A stretch of DNA of 45,767 nt from Phycisphaerae bacterium. GTDB taxonomy: Bacteria > Planctomycetota > Phycisphaerae > UBA1845. The DNA is taken from contig JAJDDT010000039.1 of NCBI GenBank assembly GCA_029260165.1, positions 1 to 45,767 on the forward strand. Reading direction: 5' to 3'. Shown one piece after another: positions 44,160 to 45,767 of this stretch. Within the stretch, counting starts at the first letter, position 1. Each line of letters begins with the position of its first letter. The translations under genes were made by a program, and so were the position numbers. The notes under the pieces were generated by a model that saw nothing but the letters and a program-made list of their open reading frames with translations, ran no database searches and was not told where the DNA came from.

Positions 44160-44538
44160 CAGCACACCCGGATCGGAATGACTGACGGTGGCCTGCCCTG
44201 CGGTTGTGTCGGATGTTTGCTGATGCAGGGAGGCTTTCGTTTTCCTGTCCCTGGAAACGGCTGCCTATCCGCAGTCGATGATCGTCACAACCCCCGCTCA
44301 ACCCGAATAACCGCAGGAAATCGTGCGAAAACAATAAAAATTGTGTGACGCTCCTGGCTCCCCGTCGCACATCGAAACCAATCCACCTCCGTTCCATTTT
44401 TGCCAATCGCCGCCCGACACCGTATGCTGACCCAACCTCGATCCGTGCATGGCGGAACGAGCAGGCGAGCAACGAGGCCCCCCGTGCCCCAGGGGTTCTC
44501 AGTAGTGCTGAACAAAATGCGATCAAAAGGAGACACGC
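44160..44538. other. 379-bp region upstream of the selenoprotein
   Basis: No gene is recognised here; open frames have no sensible composition. CAGGGA at about 44225 can pair with TCCCTG at about 44247, without a T-tract. The promoter at 44400-44428 lies near its right end. Confidence 0.5.
44400..44428 (+). promoter_or_regulatory. Sigma-70-type promoter for the selenoprotein gene
   Basis: TTGCCA (44400-44405) and TATGCT (44423-44428) are separated by exactly 17 bp. The first expected transcript base lies about 100 bp before the gene. The spacer-to-minus-10 area resembles that of the kinase promoter (both have CCGTAT.CTGAC). Confidence 0.45.
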
Positions 44539-45543
44539 ATGAAATCTCGATCGAAATTGGCAGGCGTACTGCTCGCCACATTGATTTGCGCCGGATGCGC
44601 CACAACCCCTACCCGGGAACCGGAGCAAAAAGCCCAGGCCAAGGCCAAACCGGCTGCCACAAGACCAGTCGCGCCCAAAATCACCGAGCAAGCCCCGAAA
44701 TTCAAGTTAGCCACCCTCGATAAGAGGCGTGAAATCGACTCCGACAGACTCGTGGGCAAGGAACCCGTCCTCTTGTTCTTCGGTAGCTATACATGACCAC
44801 CCTTCCTGCGCCAGGTTGGCGCTATGGAGGAACTCTACCAGAACTACCGCGACGTAGCCGGAATCTACATTGTCTACATCAGCGAAGCCCACGCAGCCGA
44901 CGACCGTTTTCCCGTTCCCTACGCCACCAATCTGAACATCAAGGAGCACACCACCTACGGTGAGCGATGCGACGTTGCCAAACGATTGGTCGCAGACAAG
45001 AAGCTGACCATTCCCTGCCTCATTGACGAAATCGACAACGGCGTCGCAGACGCCTACCAGGCTCTACCCGATCGCGTCTACCTGATCCGCAAGGACGGCA
45101 CCCTCGCGATCGCAGGCAACCGGGGCCCGTGGGGTTTCAAACCCGCGCTGGACGCAGCCGAAGACTGGCTTGCGAAATACAAAGCCACCGGCGTCGAACC
45201 TGCTCCCGTCCCGCTCGTCGACGCAAGGGCAAGAACACGCGAGATCAATGCCAAAATGATGTCCGCCTATCGCGGCGGCGACTATGACAATGCCGTCAAA
45301 TACGCCACGGAATTGCACAAACTCGCTCCACGAGATTCCGGTACTATGTACAATGTCGCCTGCTTCCAGTGTCTCGCGGGCAACCACAAGGAATCCTACG
45401 GTTGGTTGCAAAAAGCCATCGACGCAGGTTACGACGACGTTGACCACCTCGTCGCCGACGACGATTTCAAAGCCATCCGCAAGGAAAAGCGATTCCAGGA
45501 AATAGTCAGCAAACTACGCAATAACGGCGAAATGACACAATAA
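44539..45543 (+). CDS. Deiodinase-like lipoprotein selenoprotein (Sec86 = TGA)
   Basis: This 334-residue protein is read through an in-frame TGA at 44794-44796. It has a lipoprotein signal (lipobox ICAGC, C20), an Ala/Lys/Pro linker, and a thioredoxin-fold domain (about 48-215) whose active site reads FFGSYT-U-PPFLRQVGAMEELY. That is the iodothyronine-deiodinase family motif, where U is selenocysteine. IYIVYISEAHA and IPCLIDEIDNGVADAY follow, then a TPR-like C-terminus (AYRGGDYDNAVKYATELHKL). Start ATG 44539 with AAAAGGAG upstream. It is a probable envelope-anchored redox protein; the substrate is unknown, and bacterial members need not act on thyroid hormones. Without Sec insertion only an 85-residue fragment would form. 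Confidence 0.88.
44802..44830 (+). promoter_or_regulatory. Bacterial SECIS-like hairpin
   Basis: Immediately downstream of the TGA, GCGCCA (44808-44813) pairs with TGGCGC (44817-44822) around a GGU loop. CTTCC (44802-44806) pairs with GGAGG (44826-44830) across a small bulge. The loop starts 17 nt after the TGA, within the range used by SelB-type selenocysteine insertion, and has the expected G and U. Confidence 0.75.
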
Positions 45544-45548
45544 CACGC

Positions 45549-45629
45549 AGCGGTCAGAAGATCGCAGGCAACAGCGGCAACATCAAAATCGACGGCGACG
45601 TCGGCGACGTGGACGTGCGCGCAGAAATC
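45549..45629 (+). pseudogene. Possible gene fragment cut by the IS
   Basis: The frame 45549-45629 reads AGNSGNIKIDGDVGDVDVRAEI-like repeats (Gly/Asp strands), as in beta-solenoid surface proteins. It has no start codon and runs into the insertion-sequence end. It may be the remains of a gene, or chance. Confidence 0.25.
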
Positions 45630-45633
45630 TTAG

Positions 45634-45767
45634 AGGGTGTGTGAGAAGCAAGATCATCCTGGTTTTAGCCGGTGAATCATCAGATTGATCATGGTCAATA
45701 GCACCATGGCTTCGCTGCTGACGGGCAACATTTCGTAATCTTTGCTCATCCGACGGTAACGGCCAAT
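45634..45767 (-). mobile_element. IS5-like insertion sequence, right end, truncated by window edge
   Basis: The terminal sequence GAGGGTGTGTGAGAAG (about 45633-45648) looks like an IS inverted-repeat end; a TTAG just before it could be a target duplication. The element continues beyond the window, so its full size and second end are not visible. Confidence 0.6.
45654..45767 (-). CDS. Transposase C-terminus (partial)
   Basis: On the minus strand the window edge reads GRYRRMSKDYEMLPVSSEAM, then VLLTMINLMIHRLKPG and a stop at 45654-45656. The RR-x-SKDYE and SEAM-x5-MI pattern is the end of IS5-type DDE transposases. Only the last 37 or so residues lie in the window. Confidence 0.8.
   Translation of the reverse strand: MGRYRRMSKDYEMLPVSSEAMVLLTMINLMIHRLKPG

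Noticed and set aside
44794-44796. TGA as a real stop giving an 85-residue protein plus a separate 239-residue protein
   Set aside because: The second part would lack a start-proximal fold and the signal peptide, the frame is continuous, and the junction matches a known Sec active site with a SECIS-like hairpin.
1-45767. CRISPR array, tRNA, rRNA, prophage
   Set aside because: No regularly spaced repeats, tRNA-like cloverleaf with CCA end, rRNA segments or phage structural genes were recognised by eye.

Overview
The window looks like chromosomal DNA (roughly 55-60% G+C by eye) from a planctomycete, most likely of the Phycisphaerae type. The support is indirect. There is a short-leader prepilin with the RRGFTLIELLVVVSIIAMLIA-type start common in that group, and a secreted protein ending in a calcium-binding, dockerin-like repeat pair. 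There are also PKD-type surface lipoproteins, a B12-dependent ribonucleotide reductase, a type 2-like isoleucyl-tRNA synthetase and a selenoprotein. No rRNA or tRNA gene was seen.

Layout. 1-3342: magnesium channel MgtE, ketol-acid reductoisomerase and an orphan 149-residue gene. 3397-6114: a tight minus-strand operon lipA-tmk-holB with overlapping starts and stops. 6267-10287: stress protein, membrane protein, E1-like enzyme, JAMM peptidase and cysteine synthase, which together suggest a protein-bound-sulfur route to cysteine. 10372-17490: phosphoesterase, Ser/Thr kinase, PKD lipoprotein, MFS transporter and sensor kinase. 17530-22436: minus-strand ileS-dprA-nudix. 22610-26235: AMP nucleosidase, M3 peptidase and DNA glycosylase. 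26733-29327: nrdJ with two NrdR-like boxes upstream, followed by a possible structured small RNA with a strong terminator. 29697-32152: two overlapping minus-strand pairs, cheX-cheY and exeA-gspB. 32359-36901: class III aminotransferase, ACT protein, a Gly/Asp-rich secreted protein, a repeat-rich stretch with no clear gene and a low-GC orphan gene. 36946-40917: S9 peptidase, metal permease and a membrane protein. 41084-44159: a four-gene unit (dockerin-like protein, prepilin, two membrane proteins). 44539-45543: the selenoprotein. The window ends in the tail of an insertion sequence.

The strongest observations are these. (1) A lipoprotein of the iodothyronine-deiodinase family is split by an in-frame TGA exactly where the family has selenocysteine, and a hairpin with the geometry of a bacterial SECIS follows. 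(2) IleRS carries GVHH in place of the HxGH signature, the swapped motif that I recall being linked to extreme mupirocin resistance. (3) There are at least three families of palindromic repeats; one lies in frame inside the metal permease gene, and another sits between 31-bp direct repeats. (4) An E1-like / JAMM / cysteine synthase cluster is present, with an unlisted 53-residue secreted protein on the opposite strand.
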